Origin: Urophycis tenuis | Lineage: Eukaryota; Chordata; Actinopteri; Gadiformes; Phycidae | Direction of reading: 5' to 3' | DNA length: 64,000 bases | Assembly (NCBI GenBank): GCA_036785325.1 | Contig: JAXIVH010000187.1 | Span: 17,501 to 81,500, forward strand | Shown here: piece by piece, positions 23,406 through 36,099 of the stretch | Layout of the letters: every line of letters begins with the position of its first letter | Position numbering within the stretch: the stretch's first letter is position 1 | The notes under the pieces: model-generated | Databases searched by the model: none | The model's input: the letters and a program-made list of their open reading frames with translations, nothing else | Told to the model about the DNA's origin: nothing | Program-made: the position numbers and the translations under genes

Positions 23406-24656
23406 CTCTGTGATGGGGGTGGGGTCTGTTATGATTTTTAATTTTTTAATTTTTTTTTTATAAAGCCCAGACCCGGGGTGGCTAGAAATTTCCGATCCTG
23501 GCTCAGTGATGGGGGTGGGGTCTGTTATGATTTTTTATTTTTATTTTTTTTTTATAAAGCCCACACCCGGGGTGGCTAGAAATTTCCAATCCTGGCTCAG
23601 TGAAGGGGGGTGGGGGGGTCTGTTATGATTTTTTTTTTTTTTTTTTTATAAAGCCCACACCCAGGTGGCTAGAAATGTCCAATCCTGGCTCAGTGATGGG
23701 GGTGGGGTCTGTTATGATTTTTTTTTTATTTTTTTTTATAAAGCCCACACCCGGGGTGGCTAGAAATTTCCAATCCTGGCTCAGTGATGGGGGGGGGGTC
23801 TGTTATTATTATTATTATTTTTTTTTTTATAAAGCCCACCCCCGGGGTGGCTAGAAATTTCCAATCCTGTCTCAGTGATGGGGGGGGGGTCTTTTATGTT
23901 TTTTTTTTATTTTTTATAAAGCCCACACCCGGGTGGCTAGAAATTTCCAATCCTGGCTCAGTGATGGGGGTTGGGTCTGTTATGATTTTTTTTTTATTTT
24001 TTTTATAAAGCCCACACCAGGCTGGCTAGAAATTTCCAATCCTGGCTCAGTAATGGGGGGGGTCTGCTATTAATTTTTTTTTTTTCATTTTTTTTTTATA
24101 AAGCCCACACCCGGGGTGGCTAGATATTTCCAATCCTGACTCAGTGATGGGGGGGGGGTCTGTTATGATTTTTTTTTTTTTTTTTTATAAAGCCCACACC
24201 CGGGTGGCTAGAAATTTCCAATCCTGGCTCAGTGATGGGGGTGGGGTCTGTTATGATTTATTATTATTTTTTTTTTATAAATCCCACACCCCTTGTGGCT
24301 AGAAATTTCCAATCCTGGCTCAGTGATGGGGGGGGGTCTGTTATGATTTTTTTAATTTTTTTTTAATATAATTTTATTATTTTTTTTTATAAAGCCCACA
24401 CCCGGGGTGGCTAGAAATTTCCAATCCTGCCTCAGTGATGGGGGGGGGGGGGGGGGGTCTGTTATGATTTTTTTTTATTTATTTTTTTTTATCAAGCCCA
24501 CACCCAGGGAGGCTAGTCATTTCCAATCCTGGCTCAGTGATGGGGGTCGGGGGGGGGTCTGTTATGATTTTTTTTTTTTTTTTTTTTATAAAGCCCACAC
24601 CCGGGGTGGCTAGAAATTTCCGATCCTGGCTCAGTGATGGGGGTGGGGTCTGTTAT

Positions 24657-24754
24657 GATTTTTTAGTTTTATTTTTTTTTTATAAAGCCCACACCCGGGG
24701 TGGCTAGAAATTTCCAATCCTGGCTTAGTGATGGGGGGGGGGGGGGTCTGTTAT
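24657..24754 (+). repeat. 98-bp single-monomer tandem duplication, unit 1
   Basis: The spacer contains TTTTTTAGTTTTATTTTT and the core contains CTGGCTTAGTGATG. Both are rare elsewhere, yet both occur again in the next unit 98 bp downstream with a G-run of about the same length. This is the youngest-looking duplication in the window. Confidence 0.92.
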
Positions 24755-24850
24755 GATTTTTTAGTTTTATTTTTTTTTTATAAAGCCCACACCCGGGGTG
24801 GCTAGAAATTTCCAATCCTGGCTTAGTGATGGGGGGGGGGGGGGGTCTGT

Positions 24851-24852
<2 letters not shown>
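24755..24852 (+). repeat. 98-bp single-monomer tandem duplication, unit 2
   Basis: This copy repeats the AGTTTTATTTTT spacer and CTGGCTTAGTG core of 24657-24754 with no core difference seen. Its own following spacer is a plain T-tract, which fixes the duplication at one unit. Confidence 0.9.
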
Positions 24853-24881
<29 letters not shown>

Positions 24882-25137
24882 ATAAAGCCCACACCCGGGT
24901 GGCTAGAAATTTCCAATCCTGGCTCAGTGATGGGGGTGGGGTCTGTTATGATTTTTTTTTTTTTTTTTTTATAAAGCCCACACCCGCGTTGGCTAGAAAT
25001 TTCCAATCCTGCCTCAGTGATGGGGGGGGGGGGGTCTGTTGTGATTTTTTTTTATTTTTTTTTTTTTATAAAGCCCAACCCCGGGGTGGCTAGAAATTTC
25101 CAATCCTGGCTCTGTGATGGGGGGGGGGGGGGTCTGT

Positions 25138-25168
<31 letters not shown>

Positions 25169-26059
25169 CTCAAGCCCACACCCGGGGTGGCTAGTCATTT
25201 CCAATCCTGGCTCGTAATGGGGGGGGGGGGGGTCTGTTATGAATTTGTTTTTTTTATTATTTTTTTATAAATCCCACACCCGGGGTGGCTAGAAATTTCC
25301 AATCCTGGCTCAGTGATGGGGGTGGGGGGGGGTCTGTTATGATTTTTTTTTAATTTTTTTTTTATAAAGCCCACACCCGGGGTGGCTAGAAATTTCCAAT
25401 CCTGGCTCAGTTATGGGGGGGGGGGGTCTGTTATGATTTTTTTTTTTTTTTTTTATAAAGCCCACACCCGGGTGGCTAGAAATTTCCAATCCTGGCTCAG
25501 TGATGGGGGTGGGGTCTGTTATGATTTTTTATTTTTTATTTTTTATAAAGCCCACACCCGGGGTAGCTAGAAATTTCCAATCCTGTCTCAGTGATGGGGG
25601 GGGGGTCTGCTATGATTTTGTTTTTTTAATTATTTTTTTATAAAGCCCACACCCGGGGTGGCTAGAAATTTCCAATCCTGGCTCAGTGATGGGGGTGGGG
25701 GGGGGGTCTGTTATGATTTTTATTTTTATTTTTTTTTATAAAGCCCACACCCGGGGTGGCTAGAAAGTTCCAATCCTGGCTCAGTGATGGGGGGGGGGGG
25801 GTCTGTTGTGATTTTTTTTTTTTTTTTTTTTTTTTATAAAGCCCACCCCCGGGGTGGCTAGAAATTTCCAATCCTGGCTCTGTGATGGGGGGGGTTGTCT
25901 GTTATGATTTTTTATTATTTTATTTTTTTTATCAAGCCCACACCCGGGGTGGCTTGACATTTCCAATCCTGGCTCAGTAATGGGGGGGGTCTGTTATGAA
26001 TTTGTTTTTTTAATTATTTTTTTATAAAGCCCACCCCCGGGGTGGCTAGACATTTCCAA

Positions 26060-26560
26060 TCCTGGCTCAGTGATGTTGGTGGGGGTCTGTTATGATTTTT
26101 TTAATTTTTTTTTAAAATAATTTTATTATTTCTTTTTATAAAGCCCACCCGCTGGGGTGGCTAGAAATTTCCAATCCTGACTCTGTGATGGGGGTGGGGT
26201 CTTTTATGATTTTTTATTTTTTTATATTTGTTTATAAAGCCCACACCCGGGGTGGCTAGAAATTTCCAATCCTGGCTCAGTGATGGGGGTGGGGGTCTGT
26301 TATGATTTTTTTAATTTTTTTTTAAAATAATTTTATTATTTTTTTTTATAAAGCCCACACCCGGGGTGGCTAGAAATTTCCAATCCTGTCTCAGTGATGG
26401 GGGGGGGGGGGTCTGTTGTGATTTTATTTATTTTTAATTTTTTAATAAAGCCCACCCCCGGGGTGGCTAGAAATTTCCAATCCTGGCTCAGTTGTGGGGG
26501 GGGTCTGTTATGAATTTGTTTTTTTTATTATTTTTTTATAAAGCCCACCCCCGGGGTGGC
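26060..26560 (+). repeat. Duplicated five-monomer segment, copy 1
   Basis: Markers in order are GATGTTGGTGGGGG, an N spacer with TTTCTTTTTATAAAG, CCCACCCGCTGGGG at 26144, CCTGACTCTGTG with TCTTTTATGA, a TTTATATTTGTTTAT spacer, a second N spacer, CCTGTCTCAG, and CTCAGTTGTGGGG near 26488. The same series begins near 28230. The offset at the CCGCTGGGG marker is 2168 bp. Confidence 0.88.
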
Positions 26561-26569
26561 TAGAAAGTT
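26538..26569 (+). repeat. Truncated 32-bp monomer fused to the next unit
   Basis: The unit runs ATAAAGCCCACCCCCGGGG through GGCTAGAAAGTT and is then joined directly to ATCAAGCCC of the following unit. About 65 bp are missing, including the G-run and spacer. The breakpoint sits at GTTATCAAG, where GTT could belong to either side. Both partners are GAAAGTT-type units, consistent with a slipped deletion between neighbours. Confidence 0.92.
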
Positions 26570-28229
26570 ATCAAGCCCACACCCGGGGTGGCTAGAAAGT
26601 TCCAATCCTGGCTCAGTGATGGGGGGGGGGGGGTCTGTTGTGATTTTTTATTTTTTATTTTTTTTTTTATCAAGCCCACACCCGGGTTGGCTAGACATTT
26701 CCAATCCTGGCTCAGTAATGGGGGGGGTCTGTTATGAATTTGTTTTTTTTATTATTTTTTTATAAAGCCCACACCCGGGGTGGCTAGAAATTTCCAATCC
26801 TGACTCTGTGATGGGGGTGGGGTCTGTTATGATTTTTTATTTTTTTATATTTGTTTATAAAGCCCACACCCGGGTTGGCTAGAAATTTCCAATCCTGCCT
26901 CAGTGATGGGGGGGGGGGGGGTCTGTTGTTATTTTTTTTAATATTTTTTTTTTTATAAAGCCCACCCCCGGGGTGGCTAGAAATTTCCAATCCTGGCTCT
27001 GTGATGGGGGGGGGTTGTCTGTTATGATTTTTTATTATTTTATTTTTTTTATCAAGCCCACACCCGGGGTGGCTAGACATTTCCAATCCTGGCTCAGTAA
27101 TGGGGGGGGGTCTGTTATGAATTTGTTTTTTTTATTATTTTTTTATAAAGCCCAACCCCGGGGTGGCTAGAAATTTCCAATCCTGGCTCAGTGATGGGGG
27201 TGGGGGGGGGTCTGTTATGATTTGTTTTTTTTTTGTTTTTTTATAAAGCCCACACCTGGGGTGGCTAGAAAGTTCCAATCCTGGCTCAGTGATGGGGGGG
27301 GGGTCTGTTGTGATTTTTTTTTATTTTATTTTTTTTTATAAAGCCCACCCCCGGGGTGGCTAGAAATTTCCAATCCTGACTCTGTGATGGGGGTGTGGTC
27401 TGTTATGATTTTTTATTTTGTTATATTTGTTTATAAAGCCCACACCCGGGTTGGCTAGAAATTTCCAATCCTGCCTCAGTGATGGGGGGGGGGGGGTCTG
27501 TTGTTATTTTTTTTTATATTTTTTTTTTTATAAAGCCCACCCCCGGGGTGGCTAGAAATTTCCAATCCTGACTCTGTGATGGGGGTGGGGTCTGTTATGA
27601 TTTTTAATTTTTTTATATTTGTTTATAAAGCCCACACCCGGGTTGGCTAGAAATTTCCAATCCTGCCTCAGTGATGGGTTGGGGGGTCTGTTATGATTTT
27701 TTATTTTTTATTTTATTTTATAAAGCCCACACCCGGGTTGGCTAGAAATTTCCAATCCTGGCTCAGTGATGGGGGGGGGGGGTCTGTTATGATTTTTTTT
27801 TATTTTTTTTTATATAAAGCCCACACCCAGGTGGCTAGAAATTTCCAATCCTGTCTCAGTGATGGGGGTGGGGTCTGTTATGATTTTTTTTTTTTTTTTT
27901 TTTTATAAAGCCCACACCCGGGGTGGCTAGAAATTTCCAATCCTGATTCAGTGATGGTGGGGGATTTGTTTTTATTTTTATTTATTATTTTTTTTTATAA
28001 AGCCCACACCCGGGTTGGCTAGAAAGTTCCAATCCTGGCTCAGTGATGGGGGGGGGGTCTGTTGTGATTTTTTTTTATTTTATTTTTTTTTATAAAGCCC
28101 ACCCCCGGGGTGGCTAGAAATTTCCAATCCTGGCTCTGTGATGGGGGGGGGGGGGTGGTCTGTTATGATTTTTTATTATTTTATTTTTTTTATCAAGCCC
28201 ATACCCGGGGTGGCTAGACATTTCCAATC

Positions 28230-28730
28230 CTGGCTCAGTGATGGTGGTGGGGGTCTGTTATGATTTTTTTATTTTTTTTTTTAAATAATTTTATTATTTC
28301 TTTTTATAAAGCCCACCCGCTGGGGTGGCTAGAAATTTCCAATCCTGACTCTGTGATGGGGGTGGGGTCTTTTATGATTTTTTATTTTTTTATATTTGTT
28401 TATAAAGCCCACACCCGGGGTGGCTAGAAATTTCCAATCCTGGCTCAGTGATGGGGGTGGGGGTCTGTTATGATTTTTTTAATTTTTTTTAAAAATAATT
28501 TTATTATTTTTTTTTATAAAGCCCACACCCGGGGTGGCTAGAAATTTCCAATCCTGTCTCAGTGATGGGGGGGGGGGGGGGGGGGGGGTCTGTTGTGATT
28601 TTATTTATTTTTTATTTTTTTATAAAGCCCACCCCCGGGGTGGCTAGAAATTTCCAATCCTGGCTCAGTTGTGGGGGGGGTCTGTTATGAATTTGTTTTT
28701 TTTATTATTTTTTTATAAAGCCCACCCCCG
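28230..28730 (+). repeat. Duplicated five-monomer segment, copy 2
   Basis: This is the second copy of 26060-26560. It starts with GATGGTGGTGGGGG instead of GATGTTGGTGGGGG. The G-run of the TGTCTCAG unit is clearly longer here, starting at 28566, than in copy 1. Apart from homopolymers the cores agree closely. Confidence 0.87.
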
Positions 28731-28985
28731 GGGTGGCTAGAAATTTCCAATCCTGGCTCAGTGATGGGGTGGGGGGGGGGGGGTCTGTTGTGATTTTATT
28801 TATTTTTTATTTTTTTATAAAGCCCACCCCCGGGGTGGCTAGAAATTTCCAATCCTGTCTCAGTGATGGGGGTGGGGTCTGTTATGATTTTTTTTTTTTT
28901 TTTTTTTTTTATAAAGCCCACACCCGGGGTGGCTAGAAATTTCCAATCCTGATTCAGTGATGGTGGGGGATTTGTTTTTATTTTT

Positions 28986-29760
28986 ATTTATTTATTTATT
29001 TTATAAAGCCCACACCCGGGTTGGCTAGAAATTTCCAATCCTGGCTCAGTAATGGGTGGGGGTCTGTTATGAATTTTTATTTTTTTATTTAATTTTTTTT
29101 TTATTATTATTTTTTTTTATAAAGCCCACCCCCGGGGTGGCTAGAAATTTCCAATCCTGGCTCTGTGATGGGGGGGGGGGGGTCTTTTATGAATTTTTAT
29201 TTATTTATTATTTTTTTATTTTTATAAAGCCCACACCCGGGGTGGCTAAAAATTTCCAATCCTGGCTCAGTGATGGGGGTGGGGTCTGTTATGATTTTTA
29301 TTATTTTTTTTTTATAAAGCCCAACCCCGGGGTGGCTAGAAATTTCCAATCCTGGCTCAGTGATTGGGGGGGGGGGTCTGTTATGATTTTTTTTTTTTTT
29401 TTTTATAAAGCCCACACCCGGGTGGCTAGAAATTTACAATCCTGGCTCAGTGATGGGGTTGGGGTCTGTTATGATTTTTTTTTTTTTTTTTTTATAAAGC
29501 CCACACCCGGGCTGGCTAGAAATTTCCAATCCTGGCTCAGTGATGGGGGGGGGGGTCTGTTATGATTTTTTTTTTTTTTTTTTTTATAAAGCCCACACCA
29601 GAGGTGGCTAGAAATTTCCAATACTGGCTCAGTGATGGGTGGGGGTCTGTTATGAATTTTTATTTTTTTATTTTTTATTTTTTTTTATTTTATTATTTTT
29701 TGTATAAAGCCCACACCCGAGGTGGCTAGAAATTTCCAATCCTGCCTCAGTGATTGGGGG
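28986..29760 (+). repeat. Block alpha, copy 3
   Basis: The series AGTAATGGGTGG with a TATTTAATTTTT spacer, TCTTTTATGAATTTTTA, CTAAAAATTTCC, AACCCCGG with GATTGGGG, a CCCGGGTGG unit, CACCAGAGG and CAATACTGG (29629) matches bases about 220-760 and 3340-3880. Differences from copies 1 and 2 include AATTTACAATCC near 29431 and GATGGGGTTGGGG. Confidence 0.85.
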
Positions 29761-31685
29761 GGGGGGTCTGTTGTGATTTTTTTTTATTTTTATTTTTTTT
29801 ATAAAGCCCACCCCCGGGGTGGCAAGAAATTTCCAATGCTGGCTCAGTAATGGGGGGGGGGTCTGTTATGAATTTTTTTTTTTCAATTTTTTTTTATAAA
29901 GGCCACACCCGGGGTGGCTAGAAATTTCCAATCCTGGCTCAGTGATGGGGGGGGGGGTCTGTTATGATTTTTTAAATTTTTTTTAAATATAATTTTATTA
30001 TTTTTTTTATAAAGCCCACACCCGGGGTGGCTAGAAATTTCAAATCCTGCCTCAGTGATGGGGGGGGGGGGGTCTGTTGTGATTTTTTTATTTTTTTTAT
30101 TTTTTTATAAAGCCCACACCCGGGGTGGCTAGACATTTCCAATCCTGGCTCAGTAATGGGGGGGGTCTGTTATGATTTTTTTTTTTTCTTTTTTTTTTAT
30201 AAAGCCCACACCCGGGGTGGCTAGAAATTTCCAATCCTGGCTCAGTGATGGGGGGGGGGGGTCTGTTGTGATTTTTTATTTTTTTTATTTTTTTATAAAG
30301 CCCACCCCCAGGGTGGCTAGAAATTTCCAATCCTGGCTCTGTGATGGGGGGGGGGGGGGGGTCTGTTATGATTTTTTATTATTATTTTTTTTGTTATCAA
30401 GCCCACACCGGGGGTGGCTAGTCATTTCCAATCCTGGCTCAGTAATGGGGGGGGGTCTGTTATGAATTTGTTTTTTTTATTATTTTTTTATAAAGCCCAC
30501 ACCCGGGGTGGCTAGAAATTTCCAATCCTGGCTCAGTGATGGGGGTGGGGGGGGGTCTGTTATGATTTTTTATTTTATTTTTTTTTATAAAGCCCACACC
30601 CGGGGTGGCTAGAAAGTTCCAATCCTGGCTCAGTGATGGGGGGGGGGTCTGTTGTGATTTTATTATTATTTTTTTTATTTTATAAAGCCCACCCCCGGGG
30701 TGGCTAGAAATTTCCAATCCTGGCTCTGTGATGGGGGTGGGGTCTGTTATGATTTTTAATTTTTTAATTTTTTTTTTATAAAGCCCAGACCCGGGGTGGC
30801 TAGAAATTTCCGATCCTGGCTCAGTGATGGGGGTGGGGTCTGTTATGATTTTTTATTTTTTATTTTTTTTTATAAACCCCACACCCGGGGTGGCTAGAAA
30901 TTTCCAATCCTGGCTCAGTGATGGGGGGGGGGGGGGTCTGTTGTTATTATTATTATTTTTTTTTTAATAAAGCCCACACCTGGGGTGGCTAGAAAGTTCC
31001 AATCCTTGCTCAGTGATGGGGGGGGGTCTGTTATGTTTTTTTTTTTTTTTTTATAAAGCCCACACCCGGGTGGCTAGAAATTTCCAATCCTGGCTCAGTG
31101 ATGGGGGGGGGGTCTGTTATGATTTTTTAAATTTTTTTTTAAAATATACTTTTTATTTTTTTTATAAAGCCCACACCCGGGGGTGGCTAGAAATTTCCAA
31201 TCCTGCCTCAGTGATGGGGGGGGGGGGGGTCTGTTATGATTTTTTATTATTTTTTTTTTTTTATCAAGCCCACACCCGGGGTGGCTAGTCATTTCCAATC
31301 TTGGCTCTGTGATGGGGGGGGTCTGTTATGAATTTGTTTTTTTTATTATTTTTTTATAAAGCCCACACCCGGGGTGGCTAGAAATTTCCAATCCTGGCTC
31401 AGTGATGGGGGTAGGGGGGGGGCTGTTATGATTTTTTTTTTTTTTTTTTTTATAAAGCCCACACCCGGGGTGGCTAGAAATTTCCAATCCTGGCTCTGTG
31501 ATGGGGGTGGGGTCTGTTATGATTTTTAATTTTTTAATTTTTTTTTTATAAAGCCCACACCCGGGGTGGCTAGAAATTTCCGATCCTGGCTCAGTGATGG
31601 GGGTGGGGTCTATTATGATTTTTTTTTTTTTTATATAAAGCCCACACCCGGGGTGGCTAGAAATTTCCAATCCTGCCTCAGTGAT

Positions 31686-31718
<33 letters not shown>

Positions 31719-34700
31719 CTGTTTTGATTTTTTTGATTTTTTTTTTTTTTATAAAGCCCACACCCGGGGTGGCTAGTCATTTCCAATCCTGGCTCAGTAA
31801 TGGGGGGGGTCTGTTATGAATTTGTTTTTTTTATTATTTTTTTATAAAGCCCACACCCGGGGTGGCTAGAAATTTCCAATCCTGCCTCAGTGATGGGGGG
31901 GGGGTCTGTTGTGATTTTTTATTTTTATTTTTTTATTCATAAAGCCCACACCCGGGGTGGCTAGACATTTCCAATCCTGGCTCAGTAATGGGGGGGGTCT
32001 GTTATGAATTTTTTTTTTTCTTTTTTTTTTTATAAAGCCAACACCCGGGGTGGCTAGAAATTTCCAATCCTGGCTCAGTGATGGGGGGGGGGGGGTCTGT
32101 TATGTTTTTTTTTTTTTTTTTTCATAAAGCCCACACCTGGGTGGCTAGAAATTTCCAATCCTGGCTCAGTGATGGGGGGGGGGTCTGTTATGATTTTTTA
32201 AATTTTTTTTTAAAATAATTTTATTATTTTTTTTATAAAGCCCACACCCGAGGTGGCTAGAAATTTCCAATCCTGCCTCAGTGATGGGGGGGGGGGGGGT
32301 CTGTTGTGATTTTTTATTTTTTTTTATTTTTTATAAAGCCCACCCCCGGGGTGGCTAGAAATTTCCAATCCTGGCTCTGTGATTGGGGGGGGGGGGTCTG
32401 TTATGATTTTTTATTATTATTATTTTTTTATCAAGCCCACACCCGGGGTGGCTAGTCATTTCCAATCCTGGCTCAGTAATGGGGGGGGTTTGTTATGAAT
32501 TTTTATTTTTTATTTTTTTTTTATAAAGCCCACACCCGGGGTGGCTAGAAATTTCCAATCCTGGCTCAGTGAAGGGGGGTGGGGGGGTCTGTTATGATTT
32601 TTTTTTTTTTTTTTTTATAAAGCCCACACCCAGGTGGCTAGAAAGTTCCAATCCTGGCTCAGTGATGGGGGGGGGTCTGTTGTGATTTTTATTTTTCATT
32701 TTTTTTTTATAAAGCCCACACCCGGGGTGTCTAGAAATTTCCGATCCTGGAACAGTGATGGGGTCGGGGTCTGTTATGATTTTTTATTTTTATTTTTTTT
32801 TTATAATGCCCACACCCGGGGTGGCTAGAAATTTCCAATCCTGGCTCAGTGATGGGGGGGGGGGGGGTCTGTTATGATTTTTTTTTTTTTTTTTTTTATA
32901 AAGCCCACCCCCGGGGTGGCTAGAAATTTCCAATCCTGGCTCAGTGATGGGGGGGGGTCTGTTATGATTTTTTTTTTTTTTTTTATAAAGCCCACACCCT
33001 GGCTGGCTAGAAATTTCCAATCCTGGCTCAGTGATGGGGGGGGGGGGGGGGGGTCTGTTATGATTTTTTATTTTTTTTATTTTTATAAAGCCCACACCAG
33101 AGGTGGCTAGAAATTTCCAATCCTGGCTCAGTGATGGGTGGGGGTCTGTTATGAATTTTTATTTTTTATTTTTATTATTTTTTTTATTTTATTATTTTTT
33201 GTATAAAGCCCACACCCGGGGTGGCTAGAAATGTCCAATCCTGGCTCAGTGATGGGTGGGGGTCTGTTATGAATTTTTATTTTTTATTTTTATTTATTTA
33301 TTTATTTTTTTTTTTTTTGTATAAAGCCCACCCCCGGGGTGGCTAGAAATTTCCAATCCTGGCTCTGTGATGGGGGGGGGGGGGGGGGGTGTGTTATGAT
33401 TTTTTATTATTATTTTTTTTTTATCAAGCCCACACCCGGGGTGGCTAGTCATTTCCAATCCTGGCTCAGTAATGGGGGGGTCTGTTATGAATTTGTTTTT
33501 TTTATAATTTTTTCATAAAGCCCACACCCGGGGTGGCTAGAAATTTCCAATCCTGGCTCAGTGATGGGGGTCGGGGGGGGTCTGTTATGATTTTTTTTTA
33601 TTTTTTTTTTATAAAGCCCACACCTGGGGTGGCTAGAAAGTTCCAATCCTGGCTCAGTGATGGGGGGGGTCTGTTGTGATTTTTTTTTATTTTATTTTTT
33701 TTTATAAAGCCCACCCCCGGGGTGGCTAGAAATTTCCAATCCTGGCTCTGTGATGGGGGTGGGGTCTGTTATTATTTTTAATTCTTTAATTTTTTTTTTA
33801 TAAAGCCCACACCCGGGGTGGATAGAAATTTCCGATCCTGGCTCAGTGATGGGGGTGGGGTCTGTTATGATTTTTTATTTTTTTATTTTTTATTTTATAA
33901 AGCCCACACCCGGGTTGGCTAGAAATTTCAAATCCTGGCTCAGTGATGGGGGGGGGGGGGGTCTGCTATGATTTTTTTTATTTTTTTTTTATATAAAGCC
34001 CACACCCAGGTGGCTAGAAATTTCCAATCCTGTCTCAGTGATGGGGGTGGGGTCTGTTATGATTTTTTTTTTTTTTTTTTATAAAGCCAACCACCGGGGT
34101 GGCTAGAAATTTCCAATCCTGGCTCTTTGATGGGGGGGGGGGGTCTTTTATGAATTTTTATTTATTTATTATTTTTTTATTTTTATAAAGCCCACACCCG
34201 GGGTGGCTAAAAATTTCCAATCCTGGCTCAGTGATGGGGGTGGGGTCTGTTATGATTTTTAATTTTTTAATTTTTTTTTTATAAAGCCCAGACCCGGGGT
34301 GGCTAGAAATTTCCGATCCTGGCTCAGTGATGGGGGTGGGGTCTGTTATGATTTTTTATTTTTATTTTTTTTTTATAAAGCCCACACCCGGGGTGGCTAG
34401 AAATTCCCAATCCTGGCTCAGTGAAGGGGGGTGGGGGGGTCTGTTATGTTTTTTTTTTTTTTTTTTATAAAGCCCACACCCAGGTGGCTAGAAATGTCCA
34501 ATCCTGGCTCAGTGATGGGGGTGGGGTCTGTTATGATTTTTTTTTTTTTTTTTTTTATAAAGCCCACACCCGGGGTGGCTAGAAATTTCCAATCCTGGCT
34601 CAGTGATGGGGGTGGGGGGGGGGTCTGTTAAGATTTTTTTTTTTTTTTTATTAAGCCCACACCCGGGGTGGCTAGAAAGTTCCAATCCTGGCTCAGTGAT

Positions 34701-35640
34701 AGGGGGGGGTCTGTTGTGATTTTTTTTTATTTTATTTTTCTTTATAAAGCCCACCCCCGGGGTGTCTAGAAATTTCCGATCCTGGCTCAGTGATGGGGTC
34801 GGGGTCTGTTATGATTTTTTTTTTTTTTTTTTTTTTTATAAACCCCACACCCGGGGTGGCTAGAAATTTCCAATCCTGGCTCAGTGATGGGGGGGGGGGG
34901 GGGGGGTCTGTTATGGGTTTTTGTTATTTTTTAATAAAGCCCACACCCGGGTGGCTAGATATTTCCAATCCTGACTCAGTGATGGGGGGGGGTCTGTTAT
35001 GATTTTTTTTTTTTTTTTTATAAAGCCCACACCCGGGTGGCTAGAAATTTCCAATCCTGCCTCAGTGATGGGGGGGGGGGGGGAGTCTGTTATGATTTTT
35101 TTTTTTTTTTTTTTTTTTATCAAGCCCACACCCAGGGTGGCTAGTCATTTCCAATCCTGGCTCAGTGATGGGGGTCGGGGGGGGTCTGTTATGATTTTTT
35201 TTTTTTTTTTTTTTTATAAAGCCCATCCCCGGGGTGGCTAGAAATTTCCAATCCTGGCTCTGTGATGGGGGTGGGGTCTGTTATGATTTTTAATTTTTTT
35301 ATTTATTTTTTATAAAGCCCACACCCGGGGTGGCTAGAAATTTCCGATCCTGGCTCAGTGATGGGGGTGGGGTCTGTTATGATTTTTTTTTTTTTTTTTT
35401 TTATAAAGCCCACACCCGGGTGGCTATAAATTTCCAATCCTGGCTCAGTGATGGGGGTGGGGTCTGTTATGATTTTTTTTTTTTTTTTTTTTATAAAGCC
35501 CACACCCGGGGTGGCTAGAAATTTCCAATCCTGGCTCAGTGATGGGGGGGGGGTCTGTTATCATTTTTTTATTTTTTTTTTTAAAGAATTTTTTTATTTT
35601 TTTTATAAAGCCCACACCCGGGGTGGCTAGAAATTTCCAA
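29761..35640 (+). repeat. HOR-I domain
   Basis: N-D-B-C-A rounds recur, with type C units carrying GTCATT near 30420, 31288, 31775, 32456, 33449 and 35149. The altered border ATAAACCCC occurs near 30884 and 34850. The sequence GATGGGGTCGGGG occurs near 32758 and 34793. The longest G-run in the window lies at 31686-31717. A partial block alpha piece (CACCCAGGTGG, then TCTTTTATGAATTT and CTAAAAATTTCC) lies near 33.98-34.22 kb. Confidence 0.75.
31686..31717 (+). repeat. 32-base G-run, longest in the window
   Basis: The G-tract of a TGCCTCAG (type D) unit is 32 bases long without interruption. Typical pure tracts are 8-16 bases. A tract this long could form one or more G-quadruplexes in single-stranded DNA. 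Its exact length is doubtful because homopolymers of this size are error-prone in every sequencing technology. Confidence 0.8.
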
Positions 35641-36068
35641 TCCTGCCTCAGTGATGGGGGGGGGGGGGTCTGTTGTGATTTTTTTTTTTTTTTTTTTTTT
35701 TATAAAGCCCAACCCCGGGGTGGCTAGAAATTTCCAATCCTGGCTCTGTGATGGGTGGGGGGGTCTGTTATGATTTTTTTTTTTTTTTTTTTTATAAAGC
35801 CCACACCCGGGGTGGCTAGAAATTTCCAATCCTGGCTCAGTGATGGGGGGGGGGTCTGTTATGATTTTTTTTTTTTTTTTTTTTAATATTTTTTTTATTT
35901 TTTTTATAAAGCCCACACCCGGGGTGGCTAGAAATTTCCAATCCTGCCTCAGTGATGGGGGGGGGGGTCTGTTGTGATTTTTATTTTTTTATTTTTTTTT
36001 ATAAAGCCCAACCCCGGGGTGGCTAGAAATTTCCAATCCTGGCTCTGTGATGGGTGGGGGGGGTCTGT

Positions 36069-36099
<31 letters not shown>

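Larger units (their letters stand above)
23406..25650 (+). repeat. HOR-I domain continued
   Basis: Type A units with GATGGGGGTGGGG alternate with units carrying short CCCGGGTGG cores. A unit with TTATTATTATTATTATT lies near 23803. A block beginning near 25160 has CTCAAGCCC, GTCATT and the two-base-deleted CTCGTAATGG (near 25213). It recurs near 36.75 kb, along with CAGTTATGG and TCTGCTATGATTTTG markers (25407 and 25607). Confidence 0.75.
25651..28985 (+). repeat. HOR-II domain with internal duplication
   Basis: Type B units with GGTTGTCTG (near 25893 and 27014) and type C units with GACATT mark this as HOR-II. Two segments (26060-26560 and 28230-28730) share the markers CCCACCCGCTGGGG (26144 and 28312) and CTCAGTTGTGGGG. 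A short piece of block alpha lies at 27716-27930. The sequence CCTGATTCAGTGATGG with GGGGGATTTGTTT occurs at 27942 and 28948, 1006 bp apart. One truncated unit lies at 26538-26569. Confidence 0.75.

Noticed and set aside
29056..29565. Longest open frame, 169 codons on the plus strand
   Set aside because: It spans five monomers of block alpha and stays open only because the spacers happen to keep frame. The equivalent block alpha copies at 220 and 3340 do not keep the same frame.
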